Shown here piece after piece: positions 55,038 through 63,536 of a DNA stretch of 64,000 bases. The notes under the pieces were generated by a model. That model did no database searches. It had not been told where the DNA came from and saw only the letters and a list, made by a program, of their open reading frames with translations. Source of the DNA: Burkholderia sp. WSM2230 (GTDB lineage Bacteria > Pseudomonadota > Gammaproteobacteria > Burkholderiales > Burkholderiaceae); the NCBI RefSeq assembly GCF_000472445.1, contig NZ_AXAJ01000006.1, positions 62,157 to 126,156 of the forward strand, given 5' to 3'. Made by a program: the position numbers and the translations under genes. Each line of letters starts with the position of its first letter. Positions within the stretch are counted from its first letter, which is position 1.

Positions 55038-57680
55038 TCAGAAACCGTTACGATCAACGACGCGCGGAACGTACTCCTTAGCATTGGTTTCAGTCTTCGT
55101 AGCATCAAGCAGCTTGCGCAGTCGCTCATTAGCAAGCGTTTTCCCGCGACCATCCTTGCCGATATCGAACGTCTTCACATCCCTCACATAGATCGTGTGC
55201 GCCTTACCTTCCCACTTCAAGTCCCAAGGCACCTTCGTGAATCCGATATCAAGCATCATCATCGCGATTTGCCGCGTCATCAGCCGTTTCTCTCCGGTGT
55301 CCCGCGCGATGTGATCGTTGAGCATAGACGTCGAAACAATCTCGTCGCTCACGCCCAAAGCACCATCTTCGAGATACGACTTGATCTTGTCCAGCCCAGA
55401 ATCCGAGTTCTCGATGCCGACCATTAGGCGCTTCGACTCCGTGTCAGGAGCACGCACGCCCCACTTCATACCCTGCTTCAACTCATATTCCATGAAGAAC
55501 TTGCGCAGTTGCGGCCCTTCCTCGCGAATCGCCCACAGCACACGAGCGAAGTACGGAACTAGCACCTGATCCTGCGGCGCATCCGCCACACCTTCCTTCT
55601 CGATGAATTGGCCGATGTTGTTCCACTGCGTGAACTCGACCATCCAGCGACGATCACCGTCCTTAATGGGCAGCGCGTTCGCGAAGTTCGTCATGCCCAC
55701 ATAGTTGGTCGCGTTCATCGTCTCATGACGCTTTACGTTTTTGTCGTCAATCTCGATTTTCTTGTTTGTGATGTAAGGCTTCATCTTGTTGGTGGCGTGG
55801 TGTCGGTTCTCGCCGCTCGCGGCCTTGATCTCTTCGATTGCCATCAGCGCCTTTCCCTTCGCCCAGCCGGTGTACTTCTCCGCTAGTTGATCGCCGCTCA
55901 CCTGGCCCACGTTAGCATCACCCAGCAGCGCGCCCATAAGCCCCTGGAACACGATAGTTTTGCCGTCACCTTCGATGCCCTTGATCAGCGGCGCGAAGCC
56001 GATCAACTCACCCGGCCTCTTAACGTTCATCGCGATCCACGATTCAATGCGCTCAGCCGACGCATCGCTACCGAAGAGGGTCCGCAAGTGGTATTGAACC
56101 GTCAGTCGTGCCGCCAAGCCTTCCCAAGTGAGTTCATCCGCCGTCTGCGGCACCGAACGCTCATCGAAAAGATTCACATACACCTTGCCGTCAAACTCGA
56201 ACACCGGCCCTTTGCCCATGACATAGGCCGTGGCCGCAACGGATTTGAAACCGACAGTGTTCTGGACGTACTGCCAAGCCGTCTTCGTGCCAAGTTTCTC
56301 TTCAGAGCTGATCGAGAAGTGGTTCTTGCCGAACACAGCGTTGAACGCGCTCTGATCGTACATAAACGAGTTCCCAGGTCGGCAAGCTTTTCCCTCTTGG
56401 ATCGAAAAGCACCAGCCCCTGTGCCAATTCGCAGGTCCCACGCCAAGGTCTGCGCGGGCCTTTGCTTCCAGCTTCGCGCGCTCGTCGGACGACGACTTCA
56501 TTGCACCGGCGGGATCAGCAGTTTCTAGCGGCTTTTCCGCCTGCACGGTAGGCGCATCAGCGTCTGCAACACCAAACAGCACTTCACGCCACTCGGCATC
56601 GCTCGCAGCGGCTTCCGCACTGATCCGCGCCAACTCATTCGCAGCGGCATCAATCGCCTTTTCGACCGTATCCACCAGCCCCAGTTCCTCGACAAACTTT
56701 CTCCACGTGCGCCCTTTCTCTTGGCACGACGAGTGATAGCAGTGGAACGTATAGGGCCGGTCCATCCCTTCGGCGCGCGGGCCGGAAATAAAGGCGCGGT
56801 TATCGCCTGAAGAGTGTTCAGCGCCCCACGGGCACGGGATCACATACTTATCCTCGCCTTCCTCGTGCAAGGCGTCCGCAACACGGTGCACCTCAACAGC
56901 GGCCTCAAACAGCGCGTCGTGATAGGGGTCGTCGCCGCGCCCCTTGCGCTCGCCGGTCGCTTCATACTTGCGGGATTCAACAATTTCTACGCCGAACGCC
57001 TCGCAGATTTGTTCGATGGAATAGCGCCGGTCATAGTCAGCCGAAGACAGGCGAACTTCGAAGGGGTTGCCGCTTTCGTCCGCATACTTCAACTCGCCAT
57101 CGTCCGTGCGCTTGTTGTTGATGCCGAATGGAAGACGCATCACGCGCACCGGGTCATCCAGCTTGTCGCCGCCCTTGCCTTTGACGACTTGATCAATAAA
57201 GGAGACTAGGAAATTTTTGAACTTGGCACGGTCATATTCCGGCTTGTCTAAGAAGTACCAAACCTGAAAATTGCCGCCGCTCGTTTCAACAACAGCGGTA
57301 GGCGCCAGGCGTGCAGCCAGATCATCGACCGCCATCGCGCCTTTCGAGCCTTTGCCCGAACCTATGTCATCGAGACACAGAGCTAAACCACACCTGAAGT
57401 TGATCGCCTTGCGTTCCCACACCCTCTCGCCGGCCTTCATCACTGGATTCACCGCGGCGATGCACGTGTAAATGTTCTTGTTGACGTCCAGTTGCGTTGT
57501 GTCTGGCTGGAATGAGCGCATCCAAAATCCACCAATCATCGCATCGGGCTTCTGGCAAACTAGCACACGGTCCCTCTCATCCAGACCCGCACCGAGTTCA
57601 GCCGCGAACCCTTCGGCCATCGCGCGGCGCTGAGCGAGTGTTAAGCTGTTGATGTCGAACGGATTTATAATTAAACTCAC
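55038..57680 (-). CDS. Primase - SF3 helicase replication protein
   Basis: The 880-residue protein has a RepB-like/archaeo-eukaryotic primase domain at the N-terminus (about 40-240; acidic pair in LALCLDDIG near 105, VETSGGNFQVWYFLD, PVRVMRLPFGINNKR). A zinc-binding segment follows (C283 in IPCPWGAEHS; C314 and C319 in FHCYHSSCQ). The C-terminal half is a superfamily 3 helicase: Walker A GIEGDGKT (568-575), Walker B ALMAIEEI (611-618), and TNFANALPIKDGDRRW (664-679). It probably primes and unwinds DNA for self-replication of the element. It lies next to the GTCGGA cluster. Confidence 0.9.
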   Translation of the reverse strand: MSLIINPFDINSLTLAQRRAMAEGFAAELGAGLDERDRVLVCQKPDAMIGGFWMRSFQPDTTQLDVNKNIYTCIAAVNPVMKAGERVWERKAINFRCGLALCLDDIGSGKGSKGAMAVDDLAARLAPTAVVETSGGNFQVWYFLDKPEYDRAKFKNFLVSFIDQVVKGKGGDKLDDPVRVMRLPFGINNKRTDDGELKYADESGNPFEVRLSSADYDRRYSIEQICEAFGVEIVESRKYEATGERKGRGDDPYHDALFEAAVEVHRVADALHEEGEDKYVIPCPWGAEHSSGDNRAFISGPRAEGMDRPYTFHCYHSSCQEKGRTWRKFVEELGLVDTVEKAIDAAANELARISAEAAASDAEWREVLFGVADADAPTVQAEKPLETADPAGAMKSSSDERAKLEAKARADLGVGPANWHRGWCFSIQEGKACRPGNSFMYDQSAFNAVFGKNHFSISSEEKLGTKTAWQYVQNTVGFKSVAATAYVMGKGPVFEFDGKVYVNLFDERSVPQTADELTWEGLAARLTVQYHLRTLFGSDASAERIESWIAMNVKRPGELIGFAPLIKGIEGDGKTIVFQGLMGALLGDANVGQVSGDQLAEKYTGWAKGKALMAIEEIKAASGENRHHATNKMKPYITNKKIEIDDKNVKRHETMNATNYVGMTNFANALPIKDGDRRWMVEFTQWNNIGQFIEKEGVADAPQDQVLVPYFARVLWAIREEGPQLRKFFMEYELKQGMKWGVRAPDTESKRLMVGIENSDSGLDKIKSYLEDGALGVSDEIVSTSMLNDHIARDTGEKRLMTRQIAMMMLDIGFTKVPWDLKWEGKAHTIYVRDVKTFDIGKDGRGKTLANERLRKLLDATKTETNAKEYVPRVVDRNGF

Positions 57681-57700
57681 GATTAAGTCCTTGTAGTTAG

Positions 57701-57769
57701 TCCCGGCTGCTACCGGGATTAGTCACAGAATTTCTTTTGAAGCCGTGCTTAGTCACGGCTTTTCTTTTG
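57701..57769. repeat. Hairpins and 21-bp direct repeats ahead of the primase gene
   Basis: TCCCGG/CCGGGA (57701-57718) and AGCCGTG/CACGGCT (57741-57760, covering the stop codon of the upstream gene) are hairpins. TTAGTCAC-(4 nt)-TTTCTTTTG occurs twice, at 57719-57739 and 57749-57769, 18 of 21 bases alike. They sit in the leader of the primase gene and could control its expression. Confidence 0.6.
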
Positions 57770-58279
57770 CGCTTCTAACGCGCAGTCGTTCATATAGACT
57801 AAAATCTTGCTATTGATCCTCTGCCGCGTCGTCCGCTGCTTCGCGGATAAAGCTCGTTTCGATTTGGTGTCAGACAGGAAGCCCAATTCCCAATCAGTTA
57901 TCTCGCCGCGCTCATGGACGAATTGAATCAAGGCAGCATTTGCGGCCTTGCTGATGTCCTTACGAATCCTCGCAACTCCATCAAACAGAAGCGAATAATC
58001 AATTCCCATAAAGCGCTTCACGCATACATTTCCGACAACCGCCTCGTTCCCGTTCACGTGGTTCTTCAAAACGCAGTGCTCAACGATTGGCTGGTGCGAG
58101 CACAGACAGACACCGTGGCCGTGCTCAACGAACCCGCCATCGTCCGTGCGATCGACTGTGAAAATGTGGTCAAGGTCCCACTCACCCACCGCAGATTCCC
58201 AGACCCTCGAATTGGATCGAGCAAGAATCTCTGCTTTGAGAATTGCAAAGTTATGACTGCCCGCATCGAAATCTTCCAT
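57749..58279 (-). CDS. Phage-type protein with a putative zinc knuckle
   Basis: The 176-residue protein starts at 58279, overlapping the stop codon of the gene upstream (TGATG). It has CLCSHQPIVEHCVLKNHVNG then NEAVVGNVCVKRFMG; the pattern Cys-x-Cys then Asn-Gly-Asn and Cys-Val-Lys-Arg-Phe is seen in small phage proteins and may bind zinc. The C-terminal part is helical and basic, ending EAQKKSRD. It precedes the primase gene on the same strand and may be an accessory replication or regulatory protein. Confidence 0.65.
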   Translation of the reverse strand: MEDFDAGSHNFAILKAEILARSNSRVWESAVGEWDLDHIFTVDRTDDGGFVEHGHGVCLCSHQPIVEHCVLKNHVNGNEAVVGNVCVKRFMGIDYSLLFDGVARIRKDISKAANAALIQFVHERGEITDWELGFLSDTKSKRALSAKQRTTRQRINSKILVYMNDCALEAQKKSRD

Positions 58280-58518
58280 CACGCCTCCGAATAGCCAAAG
58301 AACTTTGTACTGGCCGACTTCCGCAGTGCTCCAGCGCGGCGAGTCAGGCCGCGCGACGCGTCCGGGACTACAAATGGCGCGCGGCCATTCTCTGCCAGAT
58401 AAGCGACGCACAATCGCAGATATTCGCTCATCGTTAACTGCTCGCTGTCCAAGCCACGCACTGCCGCATCGCGCAACGTATCCGGGACGTTCGCCGCACA
58501 GGTAGTCATCTTTAACAT
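58279..58518 (-). CDS. Small ribbon-helix-helix-like protein
   Basis: The 79-residue protein begins at 58518 (GGAG nine bases upstream; a later ATG at 58509 is possible). NVPDTLRDAAVRGLDSEQL followed by TMSEYLRLCVAYLAENGRAP resembles RelB/DinJ-type ribbon-helix-helix DNA-binding proteins with the R-x-PF ending. No toxin gene is adjacent; the next gene encodes the zinc-knuckle protein with overlapping codons. It heads the minus-strand replication operon and is a candidate autoregulator. Confidence 0.6.
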   Translation of the reverse strand: MLKMTTCAANVPDTLRDAAVRGLDSEQLTMSEYLRLCVAYLAENGRAPFVVPDASRGLTRRAGALRKSASTKFFGYSEA

Positions 58519-58568
58519 TACATTTATCTCCGAAGTATCCGGCTTCGTGTAGCTTGCCGTTAATCTAA

Positions 58569-58596
58569 TTATCCTTGCTGCCCTATGTTCGTTAAA
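58569..58596 (-). promoter_or_regulatory. Candidate promoter of the replication operon
   Basis: On the minus strand TTAACG (58591-58596) and GATAAT (58569-58574) are 16 bp apart, close to sigma-70 consensus. It lies about 50 bp before the RHH gene, in the divergent control region of the element. Confidence 0.5.
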
Positions 58597-58677
58597 GTCA
58601 CTGATTCCAATTGAATTAGATCGCGACACGGCCACAAAGTAGGATAGCTACCTTTATCGCCAGCAAGGGAGATTCGA

Positions 58678-59094
58678 ATGGCAAATGCCGTGCTAGTCAG
58701 TGAGTCCACGGTCGTTGTAAACGGTCGCACGGTGCCATTCAGACGATTCCACGAGACAATCGCCGCTCGCCCACAGCCGAAACTGCGCATCATAGAGAAG
58801 GTGCAGTGCCGTCCTCCTTCGACCCGCCCCAACTCGCGCACGAGTCCAGTGAAAGTCACTACATCACGCGGCATCGAACTCGTCTTCGAAAACCACAAGA
58901 CGGCGTGGTGGCAACTCAAACTGCCCGATAACAAGCGCATCAAAAACCAGATTGAATGCGCGTTCGCCGGTGCGGCCAATATCAGGCACGGCAGCGTTGA
59001 ATACTCATTCGAGTTCGTGGAAATTCAACGTCCAACGCGGCCAGTAGAACAAACATCAATGAACAATGACAGTCATGCAGCGGGAACCAGCTAG
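58678..59094 (+). CDS. Element protein, unknown
   Basis: The 138-residue protein starts at 58678 with GGGAG six bases upstream. It reads MANAVLVSESTVVVNGRTVP, with a basic Pro-rich middle and VKVTTSRGIELVFENHKTAW. The C-terminal 25 residues are polar. No family is recognised. It is the first gene of the plus-strand set, divergent from the replication operon. Upstream, TAGGATAGCTACC (58642-58654) resembles the shared 15-bp motif. Confidence 0.65.
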   Translation: MANAVLVSESTVVVNGRTVPFRRFHETIAARPQPKLRIIEKVQCRPPSTRPNSRTSPVKVTTSRGIELVFENHKTAWWQLKLPDNKRIKNQIECAFAGAANIRHGSVEYSFEFVEIQRPTRPVEQTSMNNDSHAAGTS

Positions 59095-59273
59095 AGGCGT
59101 GCGACCTTGAAGTGTTCATTCCGATGTGCTACCGACCTGACACCCTACACCCCGCCAACGGTCCACGCGCCGCGCCAACCGAGTGTGTAAACACGCTCCA
59201 AAAGTCCGGTGCAGTACACATAGCGCGGCTCTAATACGTGCCTATCAACGCACGCACAAAGGAGCGCGACGCG

Positions 59274-59693
59274 ATGACCACCAGACAGCGGCCCAGCGAG
59301 GCTATCAAAGATGAACTCAACAACTCGCCTGCTCGCGCGGCCCTACCGCGAGCTATCGAAGTAGCCGCATTACAGCGCAAGCTTGGCACTGGCGAGATGG
59401 TTGTCTCCGCGCTTGCGATTCGCGCGGCCTTCGGGCGGATCGGATACCGGCACAACCTCACACCCAACGCACTTCTGCACGCGCTGTCGGCTGCTGGCGC
59501 AATCAAGAGTAGCCACTCCCACACGGAAGGAACGCGCTACATATTCCCCGGCGCGCTGAGCCGGATGGATGCCGTCCGCATGGCCGCGAGGAACATTGCC
59601 CTTTTCGAGTTGGCAGAACTTAAAAGGAGCGAAACCTCGTGTGGCGCGCAGCGAACTCCGACCAGCCAAGGCTACCTTGTGACGTTCGCTTAG
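59274..59693 (+). CDS. Element protein, paralogue of the 60319 gene
   Basis: The 139-residue protein is started at ATG 59274 because AAAGGAG lies nine bases upstream; a GTG at 59238 is less likely. Its core (RAAFGRIGYRHNLTPNALLH, then SHSHTEGTRYIFPGALSRMD) is similar to the 95-residue protein at 60319 (EAAYKVGYHKQFTGRALQKA, SHTGAKYFFPGCLRMEE). The domain looks like a winged-helix or DNA-binding fold, which is inference. Function unknown. Confidence 0.65.
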   Translation: MTTRQRPSEAIKDELNNSPARAALPRAIEVAALQRKLGTGEMVVSALAIRAAFGRIGYRHNLTPNALLHALSAAGAIKSSHSHTEGTRYIFPGALSRMDAVRMAARNIALFELAELKRSETSCGAQRTPTSQGYLVTFA

Positions 59694-59775
59694 GGCTTCA
59701 CCCGGTGATGTACTTGTGAACAGTCCACAGGCGTAAATTACGCATCAGGCGAAACGCTTCGTCGCAACCAGATGT

Positions 59776-59790
59776 ATAGGATACCTAATC
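59776..59790 (+). promoter_or_regulatory. Shared 15-bp motif, copy 2
   Basis: ATAGGATACCTAATC lies directly before the ATG at 59793. It differs in one base from the motif at 54401-54415 on the other strand. AGGAT could also act as a weak ribosome site here, at a long spacing. Confidence 0.4.
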
Positions 59791-59792
59791 CC

Positions 59793-60326
59793 ATGAACAA
59801 GATTTATCACCGTGAAAACTCCGAAGTAGATTTGATCGCGGAAGACTTCGACAAACACTTCATCGTGCGCAAGTTATGCGGCAATACGGCCGTCAAGCTC
59901 TACGCAACACTGCGCGTGACCGGGCACGACTCCCAATCATCGTTTCTCGCCGCGTTCCGCCTCCAGTTCTTCGGGCATCCAGACGCAATCGCGCTCGCAG
60001 CGGAACGCTTCGAGACCACTCGTCTTTACAGCCGTGCAATGGAAGACGCGACAGAGGCACTGGGCGCAGAACGGATTGCCAAAGAACTCTCGGCACGCTG
60101 CGATGAGTCGGCTCACTTTACGCAGTCCCACGCCATGCACTATCGCGTCGAGTTGCAAGAATTCTTGCATGGCAAACCCAAGTTCGACATTGAACCCGGA
60201 ATCATTAACTCTGACGACGAGTCCTACAGGGAGTTCGGAACAAAGCGCCGCAAAGAACGTGAGAAGGCCGCGCGAGAAGCGCTGGTCGCCAACGGATTCG
60301 GAACGGTGAGCGAAGACGATGAGTGA
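59793..60326 (+). CDS. Element protein, unknown
   Basis: The 177-residue protein starts MNKIYHRENSEVDLIAEDFD at ATG 59793; an ATG seven codons upstream lacks a ribosome site. It is acidic at the start and has a basic helix (RREKEREKAAREALVANGFG-like, near 155-170) before an acidic tail SEDDE. Its end overlaps the next gene by 8 bp. By position (two genes before a tape-measure protein) a tail-assembly chaperone role is conceivable, but there is no sequence support. Confidence 0.65.
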   Translation: MNKIYHRENSEVDLIAEDFDKHFIVRKLCGNTAVKLYATLRVTGHDSQSSFLAAFRLQFFGHPDAIALAAERFETTRLYSRAMEDATEALGAERIAKELSARCDESAHFTQSHAMHYRVELQEFLHGKPKFDIEPGIINSDDESYREFGTKRRKEREKAAREALVANGFGTVSEDDE

Positions 60327-60606
60327 ACTTATCGAAGCCCTTCCAGCGATGATTGCTGCGGCAAAGACTGGGCGACTGTCGGTCAGCGCGGCCATCACAG
60401 TGGACTTCGCAGCGCTACGTGAGGCGGCGTACAAAGTCGGCTATCACAAACAATTCACGGGCCGCGCGCTCCAAAAAGCGCTGGTTGAATTGGGCGCTCA
60501 CCGCGCTCCGAATTCACACACAGGAGCGAAATACTTCTTCCCAGGTTGTCTCCGCATGGAGGAAGTATTGCGACTTGTTGAATCAAACAGGCAGGGAGCA
60601 AAGTAA
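60319..60606 (+). CDS. Element protein, paralogue of the 59274 gene
   Basis: The 95-residue protein begins MSELIEALPAMIAAAKTGRL and contains the same core as the 139-residue protein at 59274: a GY-x-x-x-(F/L)-T helix pair and SHT-x-(A/E)-x-x-(Y/F)-x-FPG. It overlaps the gene before by 8 bp and the gene after by one base (TAATG), so all three are translationally coupled. Function unknown. Confidence 0.68.
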   Translation: MSELIEALPAMIAAAKTGRLSVSAAITVDFAALREAAYKVGYHKQFTGRALQKALVELGAHRAPNSHTGAKYFFPGCLRMEEVLRLVESNRQGAK

Positions 60607-62747
60607 TGGCAGATGACCTTGATAAGTTCGTGTTGTCCTACAGTGTCGAACTCAAAGACAGCATTCAGCGGCTCGAAAAGCTGAACGAGAAGATGACTGG
60701 AGTTGGGGCGGCAGCGAAGAAAAGCGGCAGCGAGGCTAGGCAGTTCGCAGCGGACGCGGCAGGCGAACTCGGCAAGCTCGTCCCCGGTCTCAACGCAGTG
60801 TCCGGCGCTGTCCGTGCAATGGGCGTCGAGTTCGCGGGCGCGACCGCCGCGCTGGGCGCTTTGGCGCTGGGTGTTAAGGCCGTCACGAACCTTCGAGAGC
60901 AATACAACCAGCAGCGTTCGGACGGCATGCAGCTAGGCGTTAGCGGTCTGAGGCTCGAAGAATATCAACGCAAATTCGTCAAAGGTTCTGGCGGCTATGT
61001 CTCCCGCGATCAAGCCGCAGAGGGAATCAAGACGTTCTCTGGCATGGCCAACGCGGCGTACGCCGACCCGTCAAGGCTTGGCCGCGAAGCGCGGATCATG
61101 CGCAACTATTTGGGTGTCGATGTTGGTGCACGCGGCCAGACACCGACCGGCCTAAACGATGAACTGACGCAACTCGCACGCGGTCTGCAAGGCAAATCGC
61201 GCGGTGATGTTCAGGGTATCGCCAAGGCGACCGGGATGAATCAGGACTGGCTGCTGACCGTTCAAAAACTTGGCCCATCCATCGGGAAGGTCACGGAACT
61301 GACCGGCGAAGAGATTCAGAAGCGCGAGCAGGCAGAGCAAAGCCTCGCGAAGTTCAATGACGGGCTTAGCCAATTGAAGGAAAGGTTCACCGAAGTATCG
61401 AATGAACTTGCAGAACCGCTCCTGCCGCTGATGACGGAACTCGTCAAGATTATGGAGAAGCTGACACAGGCGATTCCAAACGCGGTTCACGACTTCAAAA
61501 AGACCGGACCTGTAGGAAGTATCGCAACGACATCGAGCGATGCAATGCTCCATCCAGAAAAGGGCGGCGGCATTATTGGATGGTGGCGGCGTCTGAATGG
61601 AATTCCTGATGCCGATTATCAGGGTGCGCAGAACGGCTCGAATAATGACCCCAACAGGTCAAACCCGCATAAGCAGCAAAAGGACCAAGCTGATAAGAAG
61701 GCCGCTGACCAGCGCGACGCGGCAGTCAACAAACTGGACGACACCAGCAAGCAAGGCGTCCAGACGGCCAACCAGATGGCGCTCGCGATCAATATGTTTG
61801 CCGGCGCGGTCGAGTCGTTTTCTTCGGCAGTCTCAATACAGCAGGCGTGGGCTGCTTGGGCTGGTGAAATCGGTAAGGCCGCTGGCTTGCCCGGTTCCAG
61901 TGGGGCCAACGGTGGCGGTCTGAGTGGCGGCGGATTCGGCAACTGGTACAGCAACCCGTTCGCCAAGCTGATCAAGGCATCCGCCGACAAGTATGGACTC
62001 GATCCGCAGATGGTCGCGGCAATCATGCACGTCGAATCGAAAAACGATCCGAACGCTCTAAGTCCGACCGGCGCGGGCGGGTTGATGCAGATCACGCGCG
62101 GCAATCAGAAGGCATACGGGCTGAAGAATTATCGCGACCCGGCGACCAATATCGACACCGGCGCGCGGATTTACTCGGAGTTCCTGAAGCGCAATAACGG
62201 CGATGTGGCAGCCGCCCTTCGCGGGTACAACGGCAACTCCGATCCGAACTATGTAGCCAAGGTTTCAGCCGCGTATGGCAGCGGCGCGGGCGGGATCGGT
62301 GAGAGTCGCGACAAGATGCGCATGCGACAAGTCCAGAACGCGATTGCAGACTATCTGCACGTACCGCTCGACCAGATTCAGCGCGGTGGCGTGACGCAAG
62401 GTGACGCGGGCTGGGCCGCTCGTCAGTTGCAGGCGGGTATCGGCAACAACATAACAGGCCTCAAGCAACAGCTTTCCGTGGCCGGTCTTCCTGCGCAGAG
62501 CTACGCCAAACTGCAGATGGAGCTTCGCGACCAATCACGCGGTTTGGAACTGATGAAGCAATACTCTGGCGACATCATCAACCGGCAGACACCCGGCGAC
62601 CAGTCACGGACTATCGGAGAACGCCCAATCATTATCAACGTGAACGGCGCGGCAGACCCAAAGGCCGTTGCAGCGGAAGTCAATAATCAGTTCACGAAGG
62701 CTATGAATGATTTGCTGATGAATAGCGCTACTGGGATTAAAGGCTGA
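60606..62747 (+). CDS. Tape-measure-like virion protein with lytic transglycosylase domain
   Basis: The 713-residue protein has a helical N-terminus (YSVELKDSIQRLEKLNEKMT and an Ala-rich region, about 1-100, hydrophobic near 80-95). A long helical section follows (100-330), then a Gln/Asn/Asp/Lys-rich linker (about 345-370) and an SLT domain (about 455-555). The SLT domain shows AAIMHVESKNDPNALSPTGA with catalytic E477, GGLMQITRGNQKAYG, and AALRGYNGN. The C-terminus (IIINVNGAADPKAVAAEV) is typical of phage tape-measure proteins. It would measure tail length and cut peptidoglycan during entry. Confidence 0.85.
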   Translation: MADDLDKFVLSYSVELKDSIQRLEKLNEKMTGVGAAAKKSGSEARQFAADAAGELGKLVPGLNAVSGAVRAMGVEFAGATAALGALALGVKAVTNLREQYNQQRSDGMQLGVSGLRLEEYQRKFVKGSGGYVSRDQAAEGIKTFSGMANAAYADPSRLGREARIMRNYLGVDVGARGQTPTGLNDELTQLARGLQGKSRGDVQGIAKATGMNQDWLLTVQKLGPSIGKVTELTGEEIQKREQAEQSLAKFNDGLSQLKERFTEVSNELAEPLLPLMTELVKIMEKLTQAIPNAVHDFKKTGPVGSIATTSSDAMLHPEKGGGIIGWWRRLNGIPDADYQGAQNGSNNDPNRSNPHKQQKDQADKKAADQRDAAVNKLDDTSKQGVQTANQMALAINMFAGAVESFSSAVSIQQAWAAWAGEIGKAAGLPGSSGANGGGLSGGGFGNWYSNPFAKLIKASADKYGLDPQMVAAIMHVESKNDPNALSPTGAGGLMQITRGNQKAYGLKNYRDPATNIDTGARIYSEFLKRNNGDVAAALRGYNGNSDPNYVAKVSAAYGSGAGGIGESRDKMRMRQVQNAIADYLHVPLDQIQRGGVTQGDAGWAARQLQAGIGNNITGLKQQLSVAGLPAQSYAKLQMELRDQSRGLELMKQYSGDIINRQTPGDQSRTIGERPIIINVNGAADPKAVAAEVNNQFTKAMNDLLMNSATGIKG

Positions 62748-62870
62748 TTCGATGCGCGCCGCCCGTGGGTGCGCCGGACGTACGATAGAGCCTAGTCGCA
62801 GGCGGCAAAACAAGACATTTTTTCTAACCCCTAGTCACTTAGGACTACATCACAAACTGGAGAAGCAAAA
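62748..62870 (+). other. Intergenic region with small hairpins
   Basis: TAGTC/GACTA around ACTTAG (about 62832-62847) is a short hairpin after a T-run (62818-62824). It may separate the tape-measure gene from the gene at 62871, whose GGAG lies upstream of the ATG. Confidence 0.4.
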
Positions 62871-63476
62871 ATGGCAAGCCGGATGATTCACGACAAGATT
62901 CCACACAACGTCCGTGTCAGTAAAGATTCAGCGGCTGACGAAACAATGTTGCGCGGTATGTACAAGGCCGCTGCGCACAAGTCGCGCAGCAATGCGGTGG
63001 ACGCGGTGACACCGAGTGTCAAGGGACTTAAAGGCATCACGCCTTCCACGAAAGGCATCGCCGCAAACGCCCGGTATGCAGACGTCGCAAAGCGCACAGT
63101 CGCAGTCGCGAGCGGCCTTGATGCAATTCTGAAAATCCGCGACTCGGCACAGGCCGAAGAAAATCCGGTACTGGCCGCGCTGGTGAACAATTCGAAGATG
63201 TTCAAGGCCATTGGGCTGATGATCGAAAAGCTCGCAGCCGAAATCCAAGCGATGTTGCTTGAAGACCAAATTGCTGAGATGACGTGCAAGTCGTCCGGCG
63301 CGGCGGACTCCACTTTGTCCGTCTTCAGCGTTGACTATGGCCTACGGCTCGAAGCCGCGCGCAAACGGGCCCGCGAGGTCAGCGCGGCAATCAACCCCGC
63401 CCGCGTCGCAATGGGTCTGCCGGACACCGTAGCGACCGCTGATGACCTTTTCGCGCTGGGCCGCGAGGTCAAGTAA
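62871..63476 (+). CDS. Element protein, unknown
   Basis: The 201-residue protein starts at 62871 with GGAG eight bases upstream. It is mainly helical and basic in the first third (KAAAHKSRSNAVDAVTPSVK), then Ala-rich helices (FKAIGLMIEKLAAEIQAMLL). It ends ADDLFALGREVK. No family is recognised; structural or DNA-associated roles are both open. Confidence 0.68.
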   Translation: MASRMIHDKIPHNVRVSKDSAADETMLRGMYKAAAHKSRSNAVDAVTPSVKGLKGITPSTKGIAANARYADVAKRTVAVASGLDAILKIRDSAQAEENPVLAALVNNSKMFKAIGLMIEKLAAEIQAMLLEDQIAEMTCKSSGAADSTLSVFSVDYGLRLEAARKRAREVSAAINPARVAMGLPDTVATADDLFALGREVK

Positions 63477-63536
63477 CCAACGCACAGAGCCGCGTCAAAT
63501 CGTCAGGCGCGGCTATTCAACCTTCGAGAGTTACTA

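Noticed and set aside
58279..58518. Toxin-antitoxin pair
   Set aside because: The RHH-like protein looks like an antitoxin, but the overlapping partner has a zinc-knuckle pattern and no RelE/ParE/HicA features.
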